DNA from: an uncultured Eubacteriales bacterium
GTDB taxonomy: Bacteria > Bacillota > Clostridia > Christensenellales > UBA1242
Direction of reading: 5' to 3'
Length of the DNA: 41,780 bases
Assembly: GCA_948607205.1 (NCBI GenBank)
Contig: CAPERS010000009.1
Span: 1-41,780, forward strand
The notes beneath the pieces are model-generated. The model was not told the origin of the DNA. It searched no databases and was given only the letters and a program-made list of their open reading frames with translations. Every line of letters starts with the position of its first letter. Within the stretch, counting starts at the first letter, position 1. Position numbers and translations under genes: made by a program. This document shows positions 1 to 6,593 of this stretch, in pieces.

Positions 1-510
1 TATCTCTTTTATATTATCTTGAATGTCTCTTAAAATATATAAGACTTTATTTGGGATATTCATAAACATATAACCTAAATCATCTTTATATATTTTATAA
101 CTATAATTTCCTCTTTCTATTTCTATTAAGTATTGCATTAATAAATATATAGAATTATCAAACCTATCTTTTTCTTCATCTTTTCTTTTTTTATATGCGC
201 TATAAACCACACCAGCAGAACTTAAAAATCCAACCATCAGAGCGACTATTACACTTGTTTGGCTTGGAGATGTTATAGAGCCTAAAATCAAAAGAACAAA
301 AACTCCTACTAAAGCAACACAACACAAAATAGCAACCATTGTAATTGCTAAATAAAGTATACAAGAAAGCAGAGAAAGAGGTGTAGTATTAAAATCTTTC
401 TCAATTATTAATTTGCAGTCTTTAGTTTTTCTAAATTTTTTTATTCTTTTTTTTAAACTCCATGCTTTAATTTCAGATTCAATATTGCGATAAAATGAAA
501 ACTTAAACAT
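1..510 (-). CDS. Membrane protein with two predicted helices, C-terminus cut by window edge
   Basis: The frame is open from an ATG at 510 to the window edge, giving 170 residues with no stop, so the gene is partial. An AGGAG ribosome binding site lies 5-6 nt before the ATG. The N-terminus is basic and cytosolic-looking (residues 1-43). Two hydrophobic segments follow, about 44-77 and 85-106, then a charged tail (KKRKDEEKDR at 107-116). No enzyme motif is visible and I do not recognise the family. It lies 179 nt downstream of the retron-type reverse transcriptase on the same strand, so it could be a cargo or effector gene of that locus. Two-helix membrane effectors are known for some retrons, but the link here is inferred from position only. 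The gap contains no convincing promoter. Confidence 0.8.
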   Translation of the reverse strand, partial: MFKFSFYRNIESEIKAWSLKKRIKKFRKTKDCKLIIEKDFNTTPLSLLSCILYLAITMVAILCCVALVGVFVLLILGSITSPSQTSVIVALMVGFLSSAGVVYSAYKKRKDEEKDRFDNSIYLLMQYLIEIERGNYSYKIYKDDLGYMFMNIPNKVLYILRDIQDNIKEI

Positions 511-689
511 AGTTGCTCCTTTACTTCATTGTGAATTAAACTTTAAAAAATCTGCTTTTACAGAAAAATTATAACTTGCCACTATTAACCAGTATTGCTC
601 AAGAAATTATACTTTTTTAAACTAACATTTTAAACTTCATAAACTGAAAAATAGTAAATAAAATTTTTTCTACGCGAAAATATTATCTT

Positions 690-2309
690 TTACTGTTCAG
701 CAAACAACTGATTAATAGGATAAAACATGTTGGCATCAGTCTTGCCGGCAGACTCCTCATCTCCGCCTCCGTTTGTCGCAATACCAACCACATGATTATG
801 CATATCTAACACTGGCCCGCCACTAGTGCCAGAAACAACATATTTATCCAATGTGAAATATTTTTCTTGAAAAAATAATTTTTGAGAAGTGACAACTACC
901 TCTTGTATATTGGGAGTTGCTCCCGGAGAATAGTTAGGAAAGCCTAATAATGTATATTTGCTTTCTTTATCAACATTCACCAAGGAAAATTTAAATTTTA
1001 TATCAGAATTATAATCGTCCAACTCAAACTCTGCAATGTCAACATTAAAGAATTTGATATTCTTAACTTTATATTTTTTAGACGGTTCAAGGAAGTTATA
1101 TACTTCAACTTTTTCTTCTAGTCTTTTTAGTTCAACCATCAGTTCATCCGGTTCAAATACATCGAACAATTTAACAAAAACGTGTTTGCAAGTATAGAGT
1201 TTATTGTTATCAGTTAAAAATGCAGTCCCTTGTCTGATAAGCGAATTATTTTCTATGACAAACAATGCATTTTTATTTAGTTCTTCAAGATTATAATTGC
1301 AATCGTGAAATTTATTTTCAATATAACTATTATACATCTTACATAAAGTATTATAAGAACTGTGTTCTTTCCCCACAACACTTCTATAATAAGACAGCTT
1401 CCCTAAAACAAAATTCTTAAATTTTGATTTGCTTTCAAATCCATTCTTTTTGGCAGTCGCTAAAATTCCTTCTTTTTTACAATTATAAATAGTTGCCCTT
1501 AAGACTCGATAGTATTTTCTTTTTAGATTTAATTTTTTATTTACAACAATACCCGTAACCATTTGACATTTTGATTTGTATGCTATACGGGTCTTACTTT
1601 CGTTAACTGCAAAACCATAATCAAGCAAAATCCGATTTAATTCTGGTGATAGTTCAACAAAAGATGTTCCAAAATCATAATTTGCCAATTTTCTTGGAAA
1701 ATTTGTCAAATTGCTTGAAAAAGTTATATCATCAGCATATCTGCTGTAATAACAAGTGTTTTTAACAGCCAATGAAATTAATTTCTTGTCCAACTGATAA
1801 CAAATCATATTCGCCAAAATCGGAGATGTTGGTGCCCCTTGTGGCAATTTCTGTTCATGACAACAAATAATCGCAAGCGTGGTTGCTAACGCGTTGTTGA
1901 AATTGAAAATCGGACTTTTAAATAGCCCCAAGATTCTTCCAAAATTTATTGAAGGGAAAAAGTCACTTATATCAAAATTCAAACACCATTTTTTGTTTAC
2001 ATGCAAATTCGCATTGGTGATGCAACTTCTTTTTGAAACGAAGCCATGACATGCTCCTGGCGGAGTATATTTGTTTTCCAATTCTTTTTTTATTTTTCTT
2101 TGTAAAACTTTTAAACTTTTGCTTGGTGCATATATAATTCTCTCGCCACCAGATTTTTTTGGTATTTTGAATGTTGAGTATCCTTTATTATTCTTGCAAA
2201 AATTGACAATATTAAAATATTGCCTTACCGGAAAGTTGGTTTGTTTACAGAAATCATTTATTGTTAACTTTTTCATCTTTGGTACAGTAATATAGATTTT
2301 TCTTTTCAA
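690..2309 (-). CDS. Retron-type reverse transcriptase fused to a trypsin-like serine protease
   Basis: The 539-residue protein has two domains. Residues about 45-330 form a reverse transcriptase: NANLH at 99-103 matches the retron NAxxH signature, FDISDFFPSI (112-121) is the first catalytic-Asp motif, QGAPTSP is at 157-163, YADD (191-194) is the active site, and VTG at 251-253 is the second retron signature. Residues about 350-539 look like a chymotrypsin-fold protease with the full triad: His376 in TCKH, Asp424 in VDIA and Ser496 in GTSGGP. The longest frame starts at TTG 2309 behind a weak AGAGAG; an ATG at 2276 has no visible binding site. Upstream is a candidate msr-msd RNA and downstream a membrane protein. 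The likely role is a phage-defence retron in which RT and msDNA control the protease. That role is inference. Confidence 0.9.
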   Translation of the reverse strand: MKRKIYITVPKMKKLTINDFCKQTNFPVRQYFNIVNFCKNNKGYSTFKIPKKSGGERIIYAPSKSLKVLQRKIKKELENKYTPPGACHGFVSKRSCITNANLHVNKKWCLNFDISDFFPSINFGRILGLFKSPIFNFNNALATTLAIICCHEQKLPQGAPTSPILANMICYQLDKKLISLAVKNTCYYSRYADDITFSSNLTNFPRKLANYDFGTSFVELSPELNRILLDYGFAVNESKTRIAYKSKCQMVTGIVVNKKLNLKRKYYRVLRATIYNCKKEGILATAKKNGFESKSKFKNFVLGKLSYYRSVVGKEHSSYNTLCKMYNSYIENKFHDCNYNLEELNKNALFVIENNSLIRQGTAFLTDNNKLYTCKHVFVKLFDVFEPDELMVELKRLEEKVEVYNFLEPSKKYKVKNIKFFNVDIAEFELDDYNSDIKFKFSLVNVDKESKYTLLGFPNYSPGATPNIQEVVVTSQKLFFQEKYFTLDKYVVSGTSGGPVLDMHNHVVGIATNGGGDEESAGKTDANMFYPINQLFAEQ

Positions 2310-2330
2310 CTGTTAATCTCTCTCTTGTGG

Positions 2331-2460
2331 TTAAGTTAGAGTATAGAATTAATGTGTAAATATCACAAACAAAAGGCGAAACAACCTTTACATTTAATCT
2401 ATAATACTGCATAATAATTGTAACATAACATACTGCGTTTTGCAATTGTTTTCAACTTAA
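2331..2460 (-). ncRNA. Candidate retron msr-msd RNA
   Basis: On the minus strand a 7-nt repeat TTAAGTT (2460-2454) pairs with AACTTAA (2337-2331), as a1 and a2 do in retrons. Between them lie a short msr-like part with a 5-bp stem (2443-2447 with 2416-2420) and a long msd-like hairpin. The hairpin arms are 2399-2403 with 2342-2346, 2394-2398 with 2348-2352, and 2387-2392 with 2355-2360: 16 bp with two small bulges and a 26-nt loop. The a2 end is 21 nt before the reverse transcriptase start. The order a1, msr, msd, a2, RT and the 130-nt length fit known retrons. The priming guanosine could be the G inside or just after a1. Boundaries are my reading. Confidence 0.7.
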
Positions 2461-2469
2461 TTAGAAATG

Positions 2470-2478
2470 ATTTTATCA
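2470..2478 (-). promoter_or_regulatory. Extended -10 promoter for the retron RNA
   Basis: The minus strand reads TGATAAAAT, an extended -10 (TGn plus TAAAAT). A start about 7 nt on falls at about 2463, just before the proposed a1 repeat. The -35 region is A/T-rich and not a clear match. Confidence 0.5.
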
Positions 2479-2569
2479 TTTTAATTTTTTTTGAAAATCG
2501 AATTTTTTTAAATATTCGCGAAAATTGTCTTTTAATAAAGCTGTCACCATTTGATATAAACTTATTCTA

Positions 2570-3358
2570 TTAATCCTGCCTTTCTTTGCATAGGTTTTTA
2601 TCCAAAATAACTTTGAGTGTTTCAGTGAAAACTGCTTTTGTTTCTGACGTGTTTGCAAGGTCATGTGGAACATTGGGAAGCAAATAAATCTCCTTTTCAC
2701 AAGTCAGCAAGTTATATAACTTTTTACAATTCTCAATATGATAATCGCTATCTTTCAAACCGCAAATCACATAAGTTTTTGATTTGATATTTTTAACAAT
2801 CCCGTTAAAATCATACTGCAACAGGTCATCAAGATAATTTCTATTAATTCTCAAAACTCTGCCTGTGCTTTTTGAAATTTGGTCATAATATCCTTTTTCC
2901 AAAATCTCTTTTGTCCTCTTGTTTTGCTGATATTCAATTTTGCCATCAAGCCAAGGAAAAGCGCATGGCACAAGCAGGTTCACCTTATCAGGATATTTGC
3001 TTGCAAACAACACAATCGCTTGTGCGCCCAAACTTTGTCCAGCGAGTGCAAACGGTTCCTTGTAAACCTCTTGAGTTTTTGCCCAGTTGATAACATCTTC
3101 TAGGTCCTCATAATGTCCAGTGAAGGTTATACCTTCCGCTGAACTTTCACTTGCATTCAAACTATTCGTTGCATCGAAATTGATAACATTAAAACCATGC
3201 TCAGCAAAAACTTCTTCCATAACAAGCATGTGAGGATATTCTTTTCTTGCACCAATCCCATGCTCCAAAAAAACACATTTATCCCGTTCTGGTGACCAGT
3301 TAACTCTAACCTCCATATTTAAACCTTTTCTGTTTTTAATGGTCTTAATTTCTAACAT
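2570..3358 (-). CDS. Alpha/beta hydrolase
   Basis: The 262-residue protein has alpha/beta-hydrolase features: an oxyanion-type HGIG at 33-36, the nucleophile elbow GQSLG with Ser109, a candidate acid Asp203 or Asp205 after the strand YVICG, and His232 in NVPHD. It is probably a cytosolic esterase, lipase or peptidase-like enzyme; the substrate cannot be told. The ATG at 3358 has AAGGA upstream. A second ATG at 3316 (residue 15) also has AAAGG and would remove a poorly conserved-looking N-terminus. It follows the short-chain dehydrogenase by 36 nt and is probably co-transcribed with it. Confidence 0.85.
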   Translation of the reverse strand: MLEIKTIKNRKGLNMEVRVNWSPERDKCVFLEHGIGARKEYPHMLVMEEVFAEHGFNVINFDATNSLNASESSAEGITFTGHYEDLEDVINWAKTQEVYKEPFALAGQSLGAQAIVLFASKYPDKVNLLVPCAFPWLDGKIEYQQNKRTKEILEKGYYDQISKSTGRVLRINRNYLDDLLQYDFNGIVKNIKSKTYVICGLKDSDYHIENCKKLYNLLTCEKEIYLLPNVPHDLANTSETKAVFTETLKVILDKNLCKERQD

Positions 3359-3394
3359 ATTTTATCCTTTTTCAAGTTTTGAGATATTGATTAT

Positions 3395-4126
3395 TTAAAT
3401 AAGCAAAATACCGCCATTGACATTAATATTTTCACCAGTAATGTAATCCGCTTTTTCACTGCACAAAAATAATACTGTATTTGCAATATCGATAGGACAT
3501 CCCAGTCTCTTACTAGGATTTTTGATTTTAATTTCTTCAATTTCTTCTTTTGTGTAAACAGATTTTGTAAGTGGCGTAAGTGTTAGAGAAGGACTGACTG
3601 TGTTCACTTTGATATTATATTTAGCATATTCAAGAGCCAAAACTTTTGTCATCATAACAATTCCTGCCTCACTGCAAGAATAAGCCATCACTCCTTCAAT
3701 AAAAGGCTTTTGTGCAAAACGAGAAGCAATATTGACAATTCTTGGGCATTTCGATTTTTTCAATAATGACAAAGCATATTTAGAGCAATTCATCTTTCCA
3801 AATAAATTAACATCAATAACTTTTTTAATATCTTGCATTGAAAGTGACTCAAATGGAGCTTCAATACTAATGCCAGCACAGTTAACCAAATAATCTAGAT
3901 TTTTTAAATTTATAAAGAAATCCTCTACACTTAATTCATCAGTGACATCTAATTTAACTATTTTATAATTACCGAATTTTGATAGCTCCGAAAGCGCTTT
4001 TTTCGCTTTTTCATCATTATTAACATAAATTGCAATCACATCTACATTATTTAATAAAAATTGTTTAGAAATCTCATATCCAATACCACTGGTTCCACCA
4101 GTAACTACCGCAATCTTATTTTTCAC
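3395..4126 (-). CDS. Short-chain dehydrogenase/reductase, FabG-like, with altered catalytic Lys
   Basis: The 243-residue protein has the Rossmann motif TGGTSGIG (9-16), VNCAG at 81-85, a catalytic-type Ser135 (NIAS), Tyr149 and a C-terminal GENINVNGG typical of the 3-oxoacyl-ACP reductase-like family. The YxxxK motif reads YSCSE, with Glu153 (GAG) where the active-site Lys should be. The enzyme may be inactive, use another chemistry, or carry a sequence error, since AAG to GAG is one base. It starts with GTG at 4126 behind a perfect AAGGAGGT. It is followed by the alpha/beta hydrolase, forming a two-gene operon. Confidence 0.88.
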   Translation of the reverse strand: MKNKIAVVTGGTSGIGYEISKQFLLNNVDVIAIYVNNDEKAKKALSELSKFGNYKIVKLDVTDELSVEDFFINLKNLDYLVNCAGISIEAPFESLSMQDIKKVIDVNLFGKMNCSKYALSLLKKSKCPRIVNIASRFAQKPFIEGVMAYSCSEAGIVMMTKVLALEYAKYNIKVNTVSPSLTLTPLTKSVYTKEEIEEIKIKNPSKRLGCPIDIANTVLFLCSEKADYITGENINVNGGILLI

Positions 4127-4143
4127 TTTGACCTCCTTAAAAT

Positions 4144-4152
4144 ATTATATCA
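4144..4152 (-). promoter_or_regulatory. Extended -10 promoter before the SDR gene
   Basis: The minus strand reads TGATATAAT, a TGn extended -10 with a perfect TATAAT, about 20 nt before the GTG start at 4126. A weak -35-like TTTCGC lies 17 nt upstream of the -10. Confidence 0.6.
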
Positions 4153-4184
4153 CACTTTAAAAATTTGCGAAAGGTTTTTACATT

Positions 4185-4213
4185 AAAAAACTCAGACAAA
4201 GTAATCTAAGTTT
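4185..4213 (-). terminator. Rho-independent terminator after the MATE-like gene
   Basis: Minus-strand hairpin AACTTAGA / TCTGAGTT (8 bp including a T-G wobble) followed by six T residues. It begins inside the stop codon region of the transporter gene. Confidence 0.65.
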
Positions 4214-5436
4214 CATTCAATAACTTTCTCATCCTTTTTCAAAGCATTTCTTTTTGAAATCATTCCACTTTTTTCAAGTTTATAATTTCTAAAAAATACT
4301 ATTAAATTGGAAGCGGTCATAAAAACGCTTTCTGCAAATCCGCCTATCACCAAGCAATAAGGTGTTGGCAGGAATATAAGGCCTGCTCTCAGCGCATAAG
4401 CAATTGATTTATTCAGTGTGGCAATAAATGGCGAGTATTCAAGTTGCAAAAAGTCAATCGCGAGTGAATAAGTTGGGTTTAAAATGAAGTTAAACATTTC
4501 CCAAGCCAAAAAGACCAGAGCAATTTTTAAGGTTATGCCATTAAAAGAGAACAGTCCGAAGAAAAGCGCAAGCGAAGAAGTCATCAGCACTGCGTCTAGA
4601 ATGTATGCGTTTTTGATGTGAGTTCTTGCATTGAATGCCTTGCCATCTTTTGCGAGGTCAATTTTAGCGACAGTGTCAATGGCAACAAATGCATCCCATT
4701 GCGTGTCAGTCACAAGAGCCACAAAGTTTATGGCTTTCACATACTCTTCTCCATAAGAAAACGCGTTGCTGTTTCCAAAAAGGAAGACGATAAAATGTAA
4801 AAATAGGGTTACAATGTTTGAAGATTCATATTTTATATTTTTCCATATGTCAAATTTTAACTTGAACTTTTTCAGATTTAAAGCAAGCAGTGTTAAGCAA
4901 TAAACGCCTATAAAAACGAGTGGAAGTGCTATAACAATTTTAACATTTTTCGTGATTAAACTTGTGATGACCAAGATTGACGTATTAATTATGTTATAGA
5001 TTGCACAATGTAAATTTGCTCGTTTTTCTTTGTTTTCAAAATAGTATTTTTCAAGCAACATTCCAAAAATTGTGTGAATGCAAAGGGAAATAATCGAGTA
5101 TCTTGTGAATTCTCTATAAATTTCAACATCCATATTCATAAATGTAACAAAAGGGTCAACAAAAATTGCCAGTAAACCGAAAATTATTCCTGCAACAATC
5201 ATTCCAAGAATTAGACCACTTAAAACAGAATTATCATCATTATCTTTTTCTTTTTTGATGTTAGCACCAGTGCCAAATATGCTGACAATGATTGCATAGA
5301 TAAATTGCAAAGGATAAGTTATCGAGAAAACGTTAATAAGGTTTCCGTCGATTGTCCTTCCAAGCAAAAACCAACCAAGAATTGGCATAAATGAAAAGAA
5401 AAGTGAATTTATCGCAATACGCAACAATCGTTTCAT
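4213..5436 (-). CDS. MATE-like multi-helix transporter
   Basis: The 407-residue protein (from ATG 5436) has about ten to twelve hydrophobic segments and a layout like MATE/MOP-superfamily exporters, including an early GRTIDGNLINVFSITYP stretch. It probably sits in the cytoplasmic membrane and exports small molecules by ion exchange; the substrate is unknown. The frame extends upstream to an ATG at 5484, but that region is the terminator of the tRNA cluster, so the later ATG is preferred. An AAAGGAGTG site lies 11 nt before it, and a GTG inside that site (GVKQL) is an alternative start. It ends in TGA, which shows that TGA is a stop here. Confidence 0.8.
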   Translation of the reverse strand: MKRLLRIAINSLFFSFMPILGWFLLGRTIDGNLINVFSITYPLQFIYAIIVSIFGTGANIKKEKDNDDNSVLSGLILGMIVAGIIFGLLAIFVDPFVTFMNMDVEIYREFTRYSIISLCIHTIFGMLLEKYYFENKEKRANLHCAIYNIINTSILVITSLITKNVKIVIALPLVFIGVYCLTLLALNLKKFKLKFDIWKNIKYESSNIVTLFLHFIVFLFGNSNAFSYGEEYVKAINFVALVTDTQWDAFVAIDTVAKIDLAKDGKAFNARTHIKNAYILDAVLMTSSLALFFGLFSFNGITLKIALVFLAWEMFNFILNPTYSLAIDFLQLEYSPFIATLNKSIAYALRAGLIFLPTPYCLVIGGFAESVFMTASNLIVFFRNYKLEKSGMISKRNALKKDEKVIE

Positions 5437-5459
5437 CAGTTGTTTCACTCCTTTAAGAA

Positions 5460-5487
5460 TAAAAATGCAGACTTTCGTCTGCATTTT
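5460..5487 (-). terminator. Terminator of the tRNA cluster
   Basis: Perfect 11-bp stem (AAAATGCAGAC / GTCTGCATTTT, loop GAAA on the minus strand) ending in a T-rich tract, directly after the CCA of tRNA-Lys. It closes the tRNA operon. Confidence 0.85.
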
Positions 5488-5562
5488 GGTGGCCTACCCG
5501 GGGCTCGAACCCGGGACCCCTTGATTAAAAGTCAAGTGCTCTACCAACTGAGCTAGTAGACC
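5487..5562 (-). tRNA. tRNA-Lys(TTT)
   Basis: The 76-nt cloverleaf has encoded CCA. Acceptor GGTCTAC pairs with GTAGGCC, and the anticodon arm CTTGA-CTTTTAA-TCAAG gives TTT. The T arm carries GGTTCGAGCC. It is the last tRNA of the cluster. Confidence 0.95.
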
Positions 5563-5740
5563 TCGTTGCTGGGGAGGCACCAAACTCGTTTCACGCTGAC
5601 ACGATTTGCTTTGCAAATCTAACAGCTACTCCTTCGGTTCCCCGTCCCAATCTCCCTCCAATTAATGACACCTTACGGTGTGAATTAACAGAGAAAAATT
5701 TTTCTTTTTTAGCTTTTTCTTCTCTTCGTCAGCGCTTATC
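5563..5740 (-). other. Structured spacer between tRNA-Gln element and tRNA-Lys
   Basis: No gene is visible. The spacer holds a perfect hairpin GATTTGC-ttt-GCAAATC (5603-5619), enclosed by possible GCTG/CAGC and GGGGAACC/GGTGCCTCCCC pairings. A second hairpin around ACACC-ttac-GGTGT lies near 5665-5690. It is richer in G+C than neighbouring DNA. It may be a processed leader between tRNAs or the remains of a repeat. Confidence 0.5.
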
Positions 5741-5857
5741 TTCGCACGAGAGTTGCGACAAAGTGCTTTGCACTTTCGTTTGGTCGCATGACGCGAAAAG
5801 CAAGCGTCAGGCGAAACTTGCGAAAAGCAAGTGAGTTTTCAGCGTCGCTTTTCGCGT
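5741..5857 (-). repeat. Structured 117-nt repeat, copy A, behind tRNA-Gln(TTG)
   Basis: This copy aligns along its whole length with 6023-6139. It contains the stem ACGCGAAAAGC (5791-5801) with GCTTTTCGCGT (5847-5857), an inner CTTGC/GCAAG hairpin (5817-5831), and a second domain GCGAC/GTCGC (5755-5787) enclosing AAAGTGC/GCACTTT. It abuts the CCA end of the tRNA at 5858. Between the copies the outer stem differs by paired changes (AC/GT against TA/TA), which keeps pairing intact. It may be a duplicated tRNA-plus-spacer unit, a tRNA-linked palindromic repeat or a structured RNA. Confidence 0.8.
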
Positions 5858-5932
5858 TGGCTGGGGTGGCAGGATTTGAACCTACGCATGCAAGAATCAA
5901 AATCTTGTGCCTTACCGCTTGGCGACACCCCA
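5858..5932 (-). tRNA. tRNA-Gln(TTG)
   Basis: 75 nt with encoded CCA. Acceptor TGGGGTG pairs with CACCCCA. The anticodon arm CAAGA-TTTTGAT-TCTTG gives TTG, reading CAA. The body is nearly identical to the CTG isoacceptor 207 nt upstream in the transcript, consistent with tandem duplication. Confidence 0.95.
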
Positions 5933-6022
5933 TCATTTTCTGGGGAGGGTGACAATGTCATTTTCCCCACCTTTTCTTTGCGCCTTCAAATTTAACCACC
6001 TTTCAATCTTCGAAGTTCCCTC
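5933..6022 (-). other. Short spacer between the two tRNA-Gln units
   Basis: It contains a hairpin with GGGGA/TCCCC arms and an inner TGACA/TGTCA stem at about 5941-5968, just before tRNA-Gln(TTG) in the transcript. The remainder is featureless. Confidence 0.4.
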
Positions 6023-6139
6023 TTCGCACGAGAGTTGCGACAAAGTGCCTGCACTTTCGTCTGGTCGCATATAGCGAAAAGCTAGCGTCAGGCGAAACTT
6101 GCGAAAGCAAGCTGAGTTTCCAGCGTCGCTTTTCGCTAG
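6023..6139 (-). repeat. Structured 117-nt repeat, copy B, behind tRNA-Gln(CTG)
   Basis: This is the second copy of the element at 5741-5857. Its outer stem is TAGCGAAAAGC (6072-6082) with GCTTTTCGCTA (6128-6138), a perfect 11 bp. The inner CTTGC-GAAA-GCAAG hairpin carries a four-base loop where copy A has five. It ends within one base of the tRNA CCA end. Confidence 0.8.
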
Positions 6140-6215
6140 TGGCTGGGGTGGTAGGATTCGAACCTACGCAATGTTGGAGTCAGAGTCCAATGCCTTACCG
6201 CTTGGCGACACCCCA
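6140..6215 (-). tRNA. tRNA-Gln(CTG)
   Basis: 76 nt with encoded CCA. Acceptor TGGGGTG pairs with CACCCCA. The anticodon arm TTGGA-CTCTGAC-TCCAA gives CTG, reading CAG. Confidence 0.95.
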
Positions 6216-6259
6216 CTAACAAGATGCATAGGGCGCTTTACCCACCGAGAACAATTTTC

Positions 6260-6336
6260 TGGGGTGATCGAAGAGAATCGAACTCTTGACCTCCAGAGCC
6301 ACAATCTGGCGTTCTGCCAACTGAACTACGACCACC
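6260..6336 (-). tRNA. tRNA-His(GTG)
   Basis: 77 nt with encoded CCA. Anticodon arm CCAGA-TTGTGGC-TCTGG gives GTG. The histidine-specific extra 5' G (position 6336) faces a C before the CCA, the identity element of tRNA-His. Confidence 0.95.
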
Positions 6337-6349
6337 ATAAAAAAGGTTC

Positions 6350-6426
<77 letters not shown>

Positions 6427-6429
6427 CCA

Positions 6430-6503
6430 TGGAGCGGGTGAAGGGAATCGGACCCTCGCGACCAGCTTGGAAGGCTGGGGTTCTACCACTGAACTACACC
6501 CGC
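6430..6503 (-). tRNA. tRNA-Gly(TCC)
   Basis: 74 nt with encoded CCA. Acceptor GCGGGTG pairs with CACCCGC. Anticodon arm CCAGC-CTTCCAA-GCTGG gives TCC, reading GGA. It is the first tRNA after the promoter. Confidence 0.95.
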
Positions 6504-6524
6504 ACATATTATGTTGACTATGGT

Positions 6525-6553
6525 AGTTTATCATAGACGAACATAATTGTCAA
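6525..6553 (-). promoter_or_regulatory. Promoter of the tRNA cluster
   Basis: Minus-strand TTGACA (6553-6548), 17 nt, then TAAACT (6530-6525). It lies 22 nt before tRNA-Gly and explains the six-tRNA operon. Confidence 0.8.
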
Positions 6554-6593
6554 GAAATTTAAATAAAAAAGTTAAAAATAGTTAAATATTTTT

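Noticed and set aside
2254..2445. Small ORF over the retron RNA region
   Set aside because: No ribosome binding site, and it overlaps the RT start and the ncRNA structure.
1..5436. Diversity-generating retroelement
   Set aside because: The RT carries retron NAxxH and VTG motifs, and I saw no template/variable repeat pair or Avd-like gene.
5437..5484. Longer N-terminus of the MATE-like protein
   Set aside because: The upstream ATG lies in the tRNA terminator hairpin and has no ribosome binding site.
5736..5936. Open frame across tRNA-Gln and repeat copy A
   Set aside because: It covers a tRNA and a structured repeat, with no start signal.
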